Source: Silurus meridionalis (Eukaryota; Chordata; Actinopteri; Siluriformes; Siluridae). Taken from it: a DNA stretch of 64,000 nucleotides. Shown in pieces: positions 1 to 12,204 of the stretch. The DNA is taken from positions 5,643,501-5,707,500 of the forward strand of contig NC_060898.1 in the NCBI RefSeq assembly GCF_014805685.1, in the 5' to 3' direction. The first letter of the stretch is position 1. Every line of letters begins with the position of its first letter. The translations under genes and the position numbers were made by a program. The notes beneath the pieces were generated by a model, which saw only the letters and a program-made list of their open reading frames with translations, did not search any database and was not told the DNA's origin.

Positions 1-2315
1 TCGAGTATTGTTGCAAAGGGGAGGAAGATTTCTGGGAAATTTCTGCAAACTTTCTATGGGAAATTCTTCCAGGGAATTTGGGAAATCTTTCAAGTTGAAA
101 ACAGGAATTTAGGGGGAATGAATTAAAAACTTTTGCGGAAATTTTATCTGTATTATATACGATTGAAAATAATGTTGGTTCATGAGCAAAACAAAGATTT
201 TAAAAACAAAATGACTTTTTAAAGGATTTAATTGTAAGTATAGTTTTGTTGCACAATATCTTACACACAGCACAAGGACGTTTTATGTGAAAACACAGTG
301 GACAGTTCTGTTTGTTTTGGGGTTTTTTTTTTACATTATTTTGTGTGCAAGATTTAAGAAATGATCAGCGTTATGTTACGGAGCATTGCGTAGTACATGG
401 AGGGGCGTGGCCTCAGTTGCCCTGCAGTAAGAGTGCTGTGTGCATGTGATTGATAAAAGTGCAGGGTAGAAAAATCAACTAAAATTAAATCTGGTTGTTT
501 TATCCAAAATGATCCTGCAAAATTAGTTTTCTTAACTACATTTAAGATCTCTGCAATTTAGTAAATTCCCAGTTTATTTCCCTTAATTCAAATATATTCC
601 AATTGAAAGTTTTTTAGTCTTGAAAATTCCTGAAACCCCTTTTTGTCTAAGATGTTAACACGGGAATTTACACCTTTGGAGTTCCTAAGGGTAATATTTT
701 CATGCTTGGGGTGTATAATATACAAGTAAAGCACTATATTTTTGAAGTCTTCAATTATGAGAAAAAAATTGGGAATACAGGCATCATAAATGTTCATGCA
801 TCCTCTGAAAACAGCCTCAATTATTTTGAGACCAGGCTGTTTTTCTAGACTTCACCAGGCCAGTGTTCAGGCTCGGATTTCTGGCAGAAGTGAAACCAGA
901 CATGGTTGTCTGCTGTTGTAGCCTATCTGCCTTATAGATGCTTTTCTGCCTACAACTGTACAGAGTTACTGCAACCACTCTTTTCCATTCTCTGCTTATT
1001 TCTATCTTTTTTTTCCATCTACAGAACTACTGCTCAATCTATGTTTCTCCTTGAAAGCATTCTAGAGACTTGTGTGGCACAGTGAACATCACCGAGAGCA
1101 CATTTTCCCTCTATTCTGAAACAATGTGAATATAATCCGAATCCGCTTGCCCTTATCGGCCCTGCTGACACACAATTGACTAATTAGATGAACGAACGAA
1201 CAAATCCTTATCAAGTACTTACTGAGTGACCTTAGTATTAAACGGTTGTATCGGTTATTTATTCTGCATGCACACAGAGGCTTCAAAATACAAAAGTCAC
1301 GAAAAATAATTTTGAAAACAAAGAATAGCCTTGTTCGCTGATGCAGGTTTTGAGTTTTGAGTCAGCCCATCTGTCCAGCGTCTCCAGCAAACTTAACAGA
1401 GCAATAAAAATTCCTGACATCATCGGGTTCCCTGGCACCAAAAGCAACAGGTTTCTGGAAAGGAAGAGGACCTGTGTGTCGAGAGCTGACTGTTTTGTGG
1501 TTTGTAAGTGGGGAGTAGGTGGAGGTTTGGATATTTAGCTAAAGGGCCGACTGCTTGTTGAATGCAGCATCGCGGTTGCATTACTTGATTGGACAAAAGG
1601 CTACTTTATTTGAATATGAAACTTTTTACAATTGTGAATATTCCAAATATTTTCCGGTCACGCAACTGAAAATACACTGGGAATTCTTTTTTTAAGCTGA
1701 AATGCTGACTGTCTTGGCTTCTAAACTCCATGTAGATAAAATGTCAACATTACTCAAAGAACGTCACTAAAACTTCAAACGGGAAACTGATCAAACCAAA
1801 GCATTGGTAAAGTAGTAATAATATTGTGAAGTACATCAAATACTTCCAGTATCTATATTAAAACCGACTCCACCGTTTACACACGTCACATCAAGCCAAC
1901 AAACCGATTTGTTCAATGAGCGCTCTTTTACGCACACCTTGTCCTCTCCTCGTTTCATTATAAAGCATGCCGGAACGTCTACACAGACCGCAACAATAAC
2001 AGGAAGTGTGTTCATCCTGAGACTGCTGTTCAAGGAGCCACAGTATTCACCGTATTCTATTTCTTGCTACATACACACACCCACACACAGGTTATTGGTT
2101 CAGGGTGGAAAAAGTCATGATGTTTTACCAGGGGTCAAAGTTGAACCGGTCACAATGTACTGTTATGAAACAGGAATGGTGTTATATCATAAGGATTGCT
2201 TCATGTATTGATTTCATCCAATAAATGCTAATGTTTTGAAAATAAATCCTCATAAGGGGGTTTAACATTTGCAGTGTTTTTAAATTTTTTTTAATGAATG
2301 CTTCCGCTTTTTTGC
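1..2315. other. ric1 intron 2, no gene seen
   Basis: A+T-rich sequence. I see no exon of ric1, no strong repeat and no RNA gene. The short reading frames here have no recognisable motifs. Confidence 0.5.
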
Positions 2316-2317
2316 AA

Positions 2318-2492
2318 TTACAGCATTTAGCAGACATCCTTATTAAAAAACGCCCTGCAATCGTTTATACAGCTGAGCAGTGGAGGGTTAAGGGCCGTGC
2401 TCAAGGGCCCAAGAGCTGCAGCTCAGTTGTGCTGGGATTCAAACTCATGGCAATCTAACATCTTAACACTGAGCTCCCACTTCCCCTCAGAT
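2318..2492 (+). repeat. SINE-like dispersed repeat, copy 1
   Basis: Reads CATTTAGCAGACATCCTTAT, GAGGGTTAAGGGCCGTGCTC and then TTAACACTGAGCTCCCAC. This is a common fish interspersed repeat, recurring at about 18000, 28044, 30424 and 44103, always in this orientation. I do not assign its class firmly (SINE or short DNA element). Confidence 0.75.
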
Positions 2493-2559
2493 TTCTTAAG
2501 AACCACGGATGGTCTCTCAAACCCGAGTCATACTCAGCAAGTTCTATCCAATCAACATG

Positions 2560-3110
2560 GCTGCTGACAAGATTGACAGCTCGATCAAATTATGGAACAC
2601 TCCGTGCCACACACTGACCAGGCATAACATTATGACCGGTGGCTGAATAACACTGCTTATCTCCATCACGGCACCCGTTAGTGGGTGGGATATATTCGGC
2701 AGCAAGTGAATATTTTGTCCTCAAAGTTGACGTGTTAGAAGCGGAACAAATGGGCAAGCGTAAGGATTTGAGCGAGTTTGTGATGTCTAGACCACTGGGT
2801 CAGAGCATCTCCAAAACTGCAGCTCTTGTGTGATGTTTCTGGTCTGCAGTGGTCAGCATCTATCAAAAGTGGTCCAAGAAAGAACTGTGGTGAAACGGCG
2901 TCATGGGCAGCCAAGGATTATTGGTGCATGTGGGAAAGGAGGCTGGTCCGTGTGGTCCGCTCCAACAGACAACCTACTGTAGCTCAATCTGCTGAAGAAG
3001 TTTATCCTCGACGGGTCAGGACTGAATTGACAGCAAAAGGGGAACCGATACAATATTAGGCAAGTGGTCATAATGCTATCCCTGATTGGTGGCTAGAAAT
3101 TAATGTCTGG
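2560..3110 (+). mobile_element. Tc1-like transposon relic, copy 1
   Basis: Contains GGTCAGAGCATCTCCAAAAC then TGCAGCTCTTGTG, the coding DNA for the helix-turn-helix of a Tc1-type transposase. It continues through a degraded segment and a 3' part. It shares this layout with relics at 15945-16205 and 17045-17520. Stops and shifts break it; no functional transposase remains. Confidence 0.7.
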
Positions 3111-4307
3111 TCGGTGTAGACACAAACATCTGCTGTAGATCAAACAACTTGCATCTACATGGTTTTGTTTGAGGAACATCACTCATCTCAGTTACTCATC
3201 TAGCAATCATTGAGCAGTTGACATCAATCCACACGTTTGTAACTGATACTTAAGCCTGCACTTCTTCCTCCCACTTTGAGTCAACCTAACATTTTCTTGC
3301 ATTTAGTCTCGCATGCAGTTACCCATGATAAAACTACAGGACGAAAAAAAGGTATCAGTCAATGAAAAAAATGCAGGTTGCAATACAATGCTGTAAACAA
3401 ATTACACAATATGAATGATGCAGATCATAAACCAAGGCATGAAGTTAAGAAATTATTTGCAGAGATTGTGTCTGCAGTATAGCAAGAAAACCCTCGCTCG
3501 CACACACGCGGCCTGCTGTCTGTATTTAGAACTAGACTTGATCTCCACTTCCTGTCTTAAAGAAAAAAGAGAGAAAAACCTCTTTGTTTCTTTACAACAC
3601 ACACACGCAGGGATGTGTGTGTCCACGTGAGACTAAACGTGAGGTGGTGTGGTAAAAGCAGAGGATGTGGTGATTATTAAACAGTGTGTGTTAGTGGTTT
3701 CAAGTTTTGCCTCAGCCATGGTTTTCGTGTTGCATAAATATTATTTGAAGACGGGGGATGTCTAAAAATAACTGGCTTCGCTTATTGGTTTATTTTCCAC
3801 CCGCAAATCGCTAGAAGGTACGAGAAAGGAAACGGCTGAAAAAGAGTCGGGTCCAAGGGTTGCGTGTGCACCAGTGCATTTGAAACCTGACAGGGTGAAA
3901 GTGGAGTAGAGCACAGGGTACTAAATAATGAGTCATGAACGGAGACTAACGCTTGTATGTTTAAAGAGGTAACATTCTGGGTAGGAACCGCAATGGCTGG
4001 AAAAAGGCAGGTGTCCCAGGACTTGTGCATATAGTGCAAGTCATGCTTAGTGTACCCTAAGCTTAGGACTCATGCCTGGGGGGAAAAAAGCCTGGTCCAT
4101 TTTCATATAAAGCACAAATTTGATCTTTTAACTTATTCGACTTTTTTAAGCGAATCAATAGACAGACATTTCGGAAAACATGATTCAGTGGCTGAAAGTG
4201 GAGATGTGCAATACTGCTAGAGATACAGAAACCTTGCGTGTCAGCAGATTCTGTGGCAATCGGATACGTCTTCAAACCACAAAGATTTCTAATATAAAAG
4301 ATGCTTT

Positions 4308-4456
4308 AATAATTATAATAATAATAATAATAATAATAATGTTAGTGTGACCTGTTATTATTTTGCTATGCTGCTTTAAAAGAAACTTATTTCAGCCCAA
4401 ATAATAACATTCCTTATAATAAATAATAGTAATAATAAAAATAATAATAATAATAC
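4308..4456. repeat. (TAA)n-rich stretch
   Basis: Two short runs of AATAATAAT at 4310-4340 and 4420-4456. Simple repeat in ric1 intron 2. Confidence 0.8.
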
Positions 4457-5439
4457 AACCAACAGTTTAAAAATATAAGCTGCTATGATCTCGCTGTTGA
4501 TGTCTAATGGAAAAGAACGAATCTGTTTCTCAAAACAAGAGAAGGCTCATGTTTTAATCCACCGCTCACATTTGCGCACACACGTGACTGGTGGATCACA
4601 TGCTGCCGAAAGCTGAAGCACAGAGCAGTGTTGCCCTGATGAGAACGAAACCAATCTCTCTTTACTTTCTATTGACCATCTCTCTATTTCATGTCCATTA
4701 CTCCTTGTACTTACAGGGCTTTATTTCTTCAAAAATAAATAAATAAAAGGTGTTATTTTGTGTTACAGCACATTCTGAATCATGGATCCTTTCTTAACCA
4801 CACAACACTTGCAAAATCCCCATGGACACGTTAATGGAGCTAGGAGCTTGCAAAGTGGCACATCAACCCTCCATTCACACCCTAATTCATAAGTGGGGTC
4901 TTGGGGTGGGTATATAATGTATATGTTTAACAAGGCAAAATTCACTCTAAATATTCTTAATAAACAGGAAAATCCAGGACTTACATCATCCTGAAAGAAA
5001 ACCTTTTAAAATGAAGACTACGAACCATATTTGGATGCGATTTTACTTGTTCACGTACTACAGCGTGCGAATGTTAGGCAACTACACAAATGCTACACAA
5101 ATACATTCCAACTACACAAATACATTCCAATCACAACATCCCATGGTATAATAATCTAATAAAAATATGCACAATATCAACCAAAAAAATAATGCACAAG
5201 CTAATCGTGATGATTAGAAAAAGAAAAGGACCATCCTTGTATACACAGACACAGCAGCCTGCAAAAGCATTCAAACCCTCTGAAATTGTCCAGATTTATC
5301 AGGTTAAAATACACCAAATAGGAAAAAAGGCTGTCGACACTTGTAACAGCAAACCGCCACAGTTTCAGAAAGACGTTTATAGACATTGAGGTGTACTTAA
5401 AGAGATTTGCTCTCATTCAGCCACAAGTGTGTTAATAAA

Positions 5440-5757
5440 GTCAGGTACCGGTGTAGGGGGAAATCAGCAACTGGGGTGAAGTCAGCATTGTAATTCATCC
5501 CAAAGGTGTTCAGTAGTGTTGAGGTCAGAGCTCTATAGCAGGCCATTTACGAGCTTCCACTTTAACCAATGTAAAGCACATCTTCACAGAACTGGTCTTG
5601 TGCAGAGGGGTATTGTATTGCTGGAAAGAAGTTTGGGTCTCCTAGCTCAAGTGAACGGAAAAATTTATGCTACAGCAGCCAAGGGCATCCTATACATTTG
5701 TGTGCCTCCTTGTGTGGCTGGAAAAGGACAGGTGTCCAAATACTTTTGTCAATAAAA
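5440..5757 (+). mobile_element. Tc1-like non-autonomous element fragment
   Basis: Contains GTTGAGGTCAGAGCTCTATA, GGTGTTCAG, GGTCTCCTAGCTCAAGTGAA and ends GGTGTCCAAATACTTTTGTC. These are hallmarks of an abundant fish Tc1-derived family that ends in GTCC(C/A)AATACTTTTG. A related fragment lies at 37225-37350. It carries no intact transposase. Confidence 0.7.
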
Positions 5758-6028
5758 CAGGTAACACTGAAGATGCTGCAGAATGAAAAATGAAGGACCG
5801 TTGGGAAAACCACAAGGGGAAGATTCAGGTCAAAGAAAAACGAGGGATCATTTCAAACTAAAACAAAGAAAACCCTACAATGCGATTATTGTTTTAAAAG
5901 TAATTTAAAATTGATTTTAATAAATAAATACATGAGTGAAAATAATTGTGTTTTATTAAACGAATAGTTCCCCATTATATACTTTATGCTCAATGCAAGG
6001 GTATTTTTATTTTAAAGTAATATGGCAA

Positions 6029-6840
6029 TTACAGTATTTTCCGGACTATAAGCCGCTACTTTTTCCCCCCACGCTTTGAACCCTGCGGCTTAACAATGAA
6101 GTGGCTAATTTATGAATTTTTCCTGGGTTTTTCCCCCGGTTTCACAAACTTCAAGCCAAAAAACTGAGCCCCATAACATTAGACAGATGAAATTGCCGAA
6201 CAGGTTCAGGTGAACCAATGAAACTTTCTATTAAATCAGATGCGCTCCCACTAAATCGAGCCGCACCACATCATAAATATGGATGAGGTTCCTCTGACAT
6301 TTGACCTGCCACTCACTCAGACTGTCTACAGGAAATGCGAATCATTCAACACGCTGAAAACAACCGGGCATGAAAACACACTTCACCTGTGTTCTGAGCT
6401 GCACGGCATCGGGAGAAAAGCTTCACCGATGGTGATTTTTAAACGCACGACGATGCCAAAAGATAAACCTTTGAGAGAAGTTGTTGTGAAAGGAAGGAGG
6501 AAGACAGTGAACAATGACTTTTTTGGTCGGCTACAGTTTAGATACAAGCCGTTGTAACGCGTTGAGTCTGGGTGAAGGGAGAGCTCGCTAACTCCAGTTG
6601 CAACAGAAATCATATAAGCACAGACAGGTTTCCAAAACTCGTGCTTTTTTATTTTTCTTGGCAACAGCGTTGTGGGTTAGTCAAAGAAACTTAGAAATGA
6701 GCATCAGAAAATAAGGACATATTCCTCGGTCTTGCACACATGCATTAATACCGGAAAAATGCGGCGGCAGGCTATTCCCAAAATGCCGCTCTGCTCTTAA
6801 AGGAGCCACAACATATTTCACCTGTTACACCGTGTAGCAG
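6029..6840 (+). mobile_element. pogo/Tigger-like DNA transposon, left part
   Basis: Starts with the terminal sequence ACAGTATTTTCCGGACTATA and carries a transposase fragment at 6279-6557. The segment from about 6578 to 6835 is nearly identical to 25540-25795, where the element's right end survives. Here the copy breaks off near 6840 before the right terminal repeat. Confidence 0.75.
6279..6557 (+). pseudogene. pogo/Tigger-type transposase fragment
   Basis: About 92 codons beginning MDEVPLTFDLPLTQTVYRKC and including TTGHENTLHLC and SPMVIFKRTTMPKDKPL. The MDE(V/T)P...FD, TTGHE and PPMVIFKR motifs are those of the DDE_1 superfamily (pogo, Tigger, Jerky). The fragment lacks the N-terminal DNA-binding part and the end of the catalytic domain, so it is non-functional. 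Confidence 0.8.
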
Positions 6841-7189
6841 TGTAGCATATTTCAGTAATAAATATGTAATTTTTTCTAAAAACCTTACTTGTTCGTTTAA
6901 AGAGACCCGACTTCTGGGTCTTCTTTGTCCAATTAAATGACGGAATAATCAACTAAGTGAAGAACCTGAAAAGCACTAATCAAAGAAAAGGGGGCGGAGT
7001 TTTTCAAAGCTGCAGGACAGACATTTCTCCCAGCCAGTCCTATTCTACATAATACATGCGCCTGAGGTACCAGTCATCAGTGCTCCTGTCCCTTTCTTCA
7101 TTTCACTGCCAGATTCATCCCAACAACCTACTTCTAGATGGAGCTCTCTTTAAGAGGAGAACGGTTCCACACAAACAGGCAAAAGATCC

Positions 7190-7395
7190 ATGAAGTTACT
7201 GAGCAACTGGAGAACTATGAAGAAGTATTTAGACTGTGATTGATCTCAACAGTATGCTACAAAGGCTCAGGAGGATTTACATGAACAATTCGGCATTTAA
7301 GCAACATCAATGAACAACGATACAATTATAATCAATGGACATTTGAAGACACCCAGATAGGGATAAATTTGCTTTTTAAATCTAGTTCCTCTTTA
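7190..7395 (+). repeat. dispersed repeat R, partial copy
   Basis: Contains GAAGTATTTAGACTGTGATT and GATCTCAACAG, followed by GACACCCAGATAGGGATAAA. The same order recurs at 9420-9510 and 11500-11690. The family is unknown to me. Confidence 0.7.
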
Positions 7396-7436
7396 GGATT
7401 TTTCCTCATGAAGCTTGAGAGCAAAAGACTGAAATT

Positions 7437-7600
7437 GAGAGAAGAAAAAACACCCAAACATGTTACTTTGCTCAATGAAGCATGACATCAGATTGCATTT
7501 ACTGGCATTTGAGAAGTTCACCTTCATTTGACCTTTCCATCCACAAATCACACCCAAATCATACAGCGAGGTTTACCCTGCACTGTAACAATAAGCCGGT
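7437..7600 (+). repeat. local duplication, copy 1
   Basis: Contains CAAACATGTTAC and CAGATTGCATTTACTGGCAT, then GAGAAGTTCAC. The second copy is at 7913-8085, about 85 percent alike by eye and also on the plus strand. Confidence 0.7.
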
Positions 7601-7850
7601 CTCAAAAGGTTTCGTGACTAATGCCGCTATTCTGCGATTTCATCATGGACAGCAAACCAAAGAGCAGACGTGAAATTCTGCCAAATCTGCCAAAGAGACC
7701 CCTGACATGACGTACGTTTGACACACGGTGATGTTGCAAAGAGTTGTCCGAGGTGTTTTAAGGCGGCACGAGCGCTTCAAGAGCGGAAGAACATCACTGG
7801 AAGACCTTCAACGAGCTCGAACCTTGAAAACGGCTTAACGGCTTAAACGG

Positions 7851-7872
7851 GCACATATATACACACATACAT

Positions 7873-7904
<32 letters not shown>
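7851..7904. repeat. (CATA)/(CA)n microsatellite
   Basis: ACATACATAC runs into pure CA dinucleotides. Confidence 0.95.
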
Positions 7905-7912
7905 GAAAACAG

Positions 7913-8085
7913 GAATTGAGAAAAAACAGCCAAACATGTTACGTGTCTTACTGGAGCATGACCTCAGATTGCATTTACTGGCATGTGAGAAGTTCACGGT
8001 CATTTGCGCTTTTCCATGCTGTGTGAAACCCCATACACAAATCGTGCCTAAACCATAAGGTGGAATTTACACTGCAGTTGGAAGA
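7913..8085 (+). repeat. local duplication, copy 2
   Basis: Second copy of the 7437-7600 sequence, with the (CA)n tract just before it. Confidence 0.7.
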
Positions 8086-8408
8086 GTGAGCCAGAATGTA
8101 ATGTAATACTCATACACACACGCCCTGTAATAAAAGTAGCCACAATTTAATCAGCTGCTTTTACAGCTAATCAGTACACACTCCGGCCAAGAAAAACTCC
8201 AACAATGTCATTTTTCAGAACAGTCACTTACGCCAACGTTGTGGTGACAATTGTATTGCCGAACATCAGTTCTATGTACAGTATGTAACAGAATTAAGGG
8301 AAATTGTGAAAATATTTAAATTGTGCTATGTATTTAATGCAGAATCACAGCTCATTACTTTCACTTCCCCTTTCCAGGTTTTAGTCTCTTGCATGCCTCG
8401 GTTTTATT

Positions 8409-8409
<1 letters not shown>

Positions 8410-8454
<45 letters not shown>
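8410..8454. repeat. (CT)n microsatellite
   Basis: About 22 uninterrupted CT units. Confidence 0.97.
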
Positions 8455-8456
<2 letters not shown>

Positions 8457-8881
8457 CACATGGTCTTTATGTTCCTGAAATCCTAACATGTAGGAGCATG
8501 CCTGTTAACGCAAAAGGAACTAGAAAGCTTGTGATGCGGAGTGAAAATGTTTCCATTAAAGGATAAGAAATGCTCTTTCCACACCGCCTGCCCCACAAAC
8601 ACATACACAGTGTAAACGAAAAGCATATTAATTACCATCAGCAGATGCTAGACAGCATTTCCGGTATCAGAAGTACAAAAACATACGAGCACGTAGAGTA
8701 AAGCATAACTGCTCAAACAGCTATAACACATGTTCACCTCACGTTTAAAGGCTTTTACTGAGCTCCTTTTCTTGTGAGGAGAGAACACCACAGCCAAAAT
8801 TATAACCACAATCTGGAAAGGGTTGAATTTTCATGAGGTCCAGAGCATTAGTTGCTTCTCTGTGGGTTTTATTTCAGTCCT

Positions 8882-9510
8882 TATAGGCCATGTCTCTGTT
8901 TTTCATCTTAGGAGAAAATTATAAGCTGGATTCCTAAAGATGCAAACTTGTTGAATACCTCGTGATTACTGTTTTACTGCACTACTGAAATGTTAGTTCA
9001 CATCAGATCGAGTTCAAGAACAAACTCGTCAAACGGATCACAGGTTTTCAGCAGGGTTCACGAAGTCAAATTCAAGAAATTATTAGACCTTTTTAAGATT
9101 GTTAAGAATGAAATTGAAGACCTATATCACGACATCAAAAACATACACAAATACATTCTGAGCAACTGCCTTTACCGAGCCATAAATTCCTTTTTAAAAG
9201 CCAAGTATCTCTAAACGTGCACTTCCCAAAACAGTAAAAAATATAGCAGTTTTACGCCTACGGTACAATTCAAGAGATTCGTGCCAATAACAGAAAACTG
9301 TGTCTGTTGCACGTTGATCTCGTTTGTAATACAGCGAGTTATATTTAGAAAAGAAAGAACTACAAATAAATAAAAAATTCTAAAGTGGTGCGATTGCGTG
9401 TCAATGAGCCTTAGCTGAGCAACTCGAGAACTATAAAGAAGTATTTAGACTGTGATTGATCTCAACAGTCTGCTACTAAGGCTCAGGAAGATTTACACGA
9501 ACAGTTCTGC
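8882..9510 (+). repeat. tandem duplication R, copy 1
   Basis: Starts TAGGCCATGTCTCTGTTTTT and ends ACGAACAGTTCTGCAT. Nearly identical to 10955-11600. The two copies enclose a Tc1-like element. Most differences between them are homopolymer lengths. Confidence 0.9.
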
Positions 9511-10956
9511 ATATTAGGTGATGTGCATCTCTGTAATGAGAAGGGGTGTGGTCTAATGACATCAACACCCTATATCAGGTGTGCATAATTATTAGGCAAC
9601 TTCCTTTCCTTTGGCAAAATGGGTCAAAAGAAGGACTTGACAGGCTCAGAAAAGTCAAAAATAGTGAGATATATTGCAGAGGATGCAGCAGTCTTAAAAT
9701 AGCCAAGCTTCTGAGCGTGATCATCGAACAATCAAGCGTTTCATTCAAAATAGTCGACAGGGTCGCAAGAAGCGTGGAAAAACCAAGGCGCAAAATAACT
9801 GCCCGTGAACTGAGAAAAGTCAAGCGTGCAGCTGCCAAGATGCCACTTGCCACCAGTTTGGCCATATTTCAGAGCTGCAACATCACTGGGTGCCCAAAAG
9901 CACAAGGTGTGCAATACTCAGAGACATGGCCAAGGTAAGAAAGGCAGAAAGTCGACCACCACTGAACAAGACACACAAGCTGAAAGCGTCAAGACTGGGC
10001 CAAGAAATATCTCAAGACTGATTTTTCTAAGGTTTTATGGACTGATGAAATGAGAGTGAGTCTTGATGGGCCAGATGGATGGGCCCGTGGCTGGATTGGT
10101 AAAGGGCAGAGAGCTCCAGTCCGACTCAGGCGCCAGCAAGGTGGAGGTGGAGTACTGGTTTGGGCTGGTATCATCAAAGATGAGCTTGTGGGGCCTTTTC
10201 GGGTTGAGGATGGAGTCAAGCTGAACTCCCAGTCCTACTGCCAGTTTCTGGAAGACACCTTCTTCAAGCAGTGGTACAGGAAGAAGTCTGCATCCTTCAA
10301 GAAAAACATGATTTTCATGCAGGACAATGCTCCATCACACACGTCCAAGTACTCCACAGCGTGGCTGGCAAGAAAGGGTATAAAAGAAGAAAATCTAATG
10401 ATATGGCCTCCTTGTTCACCTGATCTGAACCCCATTGAGAACCTGTGGTCCATCATCAAATGTGCGATTTACAAGGAGGAAAACAGTACACCTCTCTGAA
10501 CAGTGTCTGGGAGGCTGTGGTTGCTGCTGCACGCAATGTTGATGGTGAACAGATCAAAACACTGACAGAATCCATGGATGGCAGGCTTTTGAGTGTCCTT
10601 GCAAAGAAAGGTGGCTATATTGGTCACTGATTTGTTTTTGTTTGGTTTTGAATGTCAGAAATGTATATTTGTGAATGTTGAGATGTTATATTGGTTTCAC
10701 TGGTAAAAATAAATAATTGAAATGGGTATGAATGTTTTTTGTTAAGTTGCCTAATAATTATGCACAGTAATAGTCACCTGCACACACAGATATCCCCCTA
10801 AAATAGCTAAAACTAAAAACTACTTCCAAAAATATTCAGCTTTGATATTAATGAGTTTTTTGTGTTCATTGAGAACATGGTTGTTGTTCAAATTAAATCC
10901 TCAAATAAAATTAATCCTCAAAAATACAACTTGCCTAATAATTCTGCACTCCCTGT
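9511..10956 (+). mobile_element. Tc1/mariner-type transposon, left end missing
   Basis: Contains GTGCATAATTATTAGGCAAC (9581) and its inverse GTTGCCTAATAATTATGCAC (about 10745). The right terminus is TTGCCTAATAATTCTGCACT plus CCCTG, next to TA. The element encodes a broken transposase (9619-10630). The expected left terminal repeat is absent; the left edge joins repeat R at a GCAT. Confidence 0.9.
9619..10630 (+). pseudogene. Tc1/mariner transposase, frameshifted
   Basis: Begins MGQKKDLTGSEKSKI at 9619, in a frame that stops early; other frames continue the homology. The largest intact block (10050-10499) shows DGPDGWARGWIGKGQ, QDNAPSHTSK and WPPCSPDLNPIENLWS, the catalytic landmarks of the DD34-35E family. 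The last block (10445-10630) is in another frame. Several small indels inactivate it. Confidence 0.88.
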
Positions 10957-11700
10957 AGGCCATGTCTCTGTTTTTCATCTTAGGAGAAAATTATAAGCTG
11001 GATTCCTAAAGATGCAAACTTGTTGAATACCTCGTGATTACTGTTTTACTGCACTACTGAAATGTTAGTTCACATCAGATCGAGTTCAAGAACAAACTCG
11101 TCAAACTGATCGCAGGTTTTCAGCAGGGTTCACGAAGTCAAATTCAAGAAATTAGACCTTTTTAAGATTGTTAAGAATGAAATTGAAGACCTATATCACG
11201 ACATCAAAAACATACACAAATACATTCTGAGCAACTGCCTTTACCCGAGCCATAAATTCCTTTTTTTTAAAAGCCAAGTATCTCTAAACGTGCACTTCCC
11301 CAAAACAGTAAAAAAAATATAGCAGTTTTTACGCCTACGGTACAATTCAAGAGATTCGTGCCAATAACAGAAAACTGTGTCTGTTGCACGTTGATCTCGT
11401 TTGTAGTCGTAATACAGCGAGTTATATTTAGAAAAGAAAGAACTACAAATAAATAAAAAAAATTCTAAAGTGGTGCGATTGCGTGTCAATGAGCCTTAGC
11501 TGAGCAACTCGAGAACTATAAAGAAGTATTTAGACTGTGATTGATCTCAACAGTCTGCTACTAAGGCTCAGGAAGATTTACACGAACAGTTCTGCATTTA
11601 AGCACCATCAATAAACAATGATACAATTATAATCAATAGACATTTGGAGACACCCAGATAGGGATAAATTTGCTTTTTAATCAATTCTAAAGTGATGCGA
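10957..11700 (+). repeat. tandem duplication R, copy 2 (longer)
   Basis: Matches 8886-9510 and continues through GACACCCAGATAGGGATAAA to about 11700. This copy retains the extra 3' part that is missing from copy 1. Confidence 0.9.
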
Positions 11701-12096
11701 TTGTGTGTCAATGAGCCTTAGCTGTAGCATGACATCGGAAAATAAAAGACCCGTTTTAAATGATCTGGGACCTGGAACAGATTTTTCTTACATTTTAGAC
11801 TTTTTAAAGAAACTCAGCGATCGAACACCAGGTTTTAAATAAATTCATTATAAATTAACAAAAAGGTAAAGGTCTATAAGAAAACACTAAGAATCTAAAT
11901 CCTTTTGAAATCAGTGTCCTGATGAGAATGTTTTCAGAATAAACAAACAGGAGCAAAAACAAACAGGCGCAAACACTCAATCAGATGCAGAAATTTACAC
12001 GGCAAGAAGCAGACGTATGGATAGAGGTTGAAAATACACAGAGAGTTACTGCTAGACTGAAACACAAAAAGATGAAAGGATTCGAGCACCACTTAC

Positions 12097-12204
12097 CGCC
12101 ACTGCTATCATGGAGTCATCCGGCTTCCATTCGGCCTGCTGATAGAAACCAAACTGAGCGGCTGCCTTCTCCGATTCGATATAACTCGCTATCAGAACGC
12201 CGGG
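12097..12204 (-). CDS. ric1: ric1 exon 2
   Basis: 108 nt, 36 codons, phase 0 to 0. The acceptor is CTTTTTCCCTCTCCAG|CCC and the donor GCG|GTAAGT. It encodes [20 protein letters not shown] then [16 protein letters not shown]. Intron 1 (12205-20705) is 8.5 kb. Confidence 0.94.
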
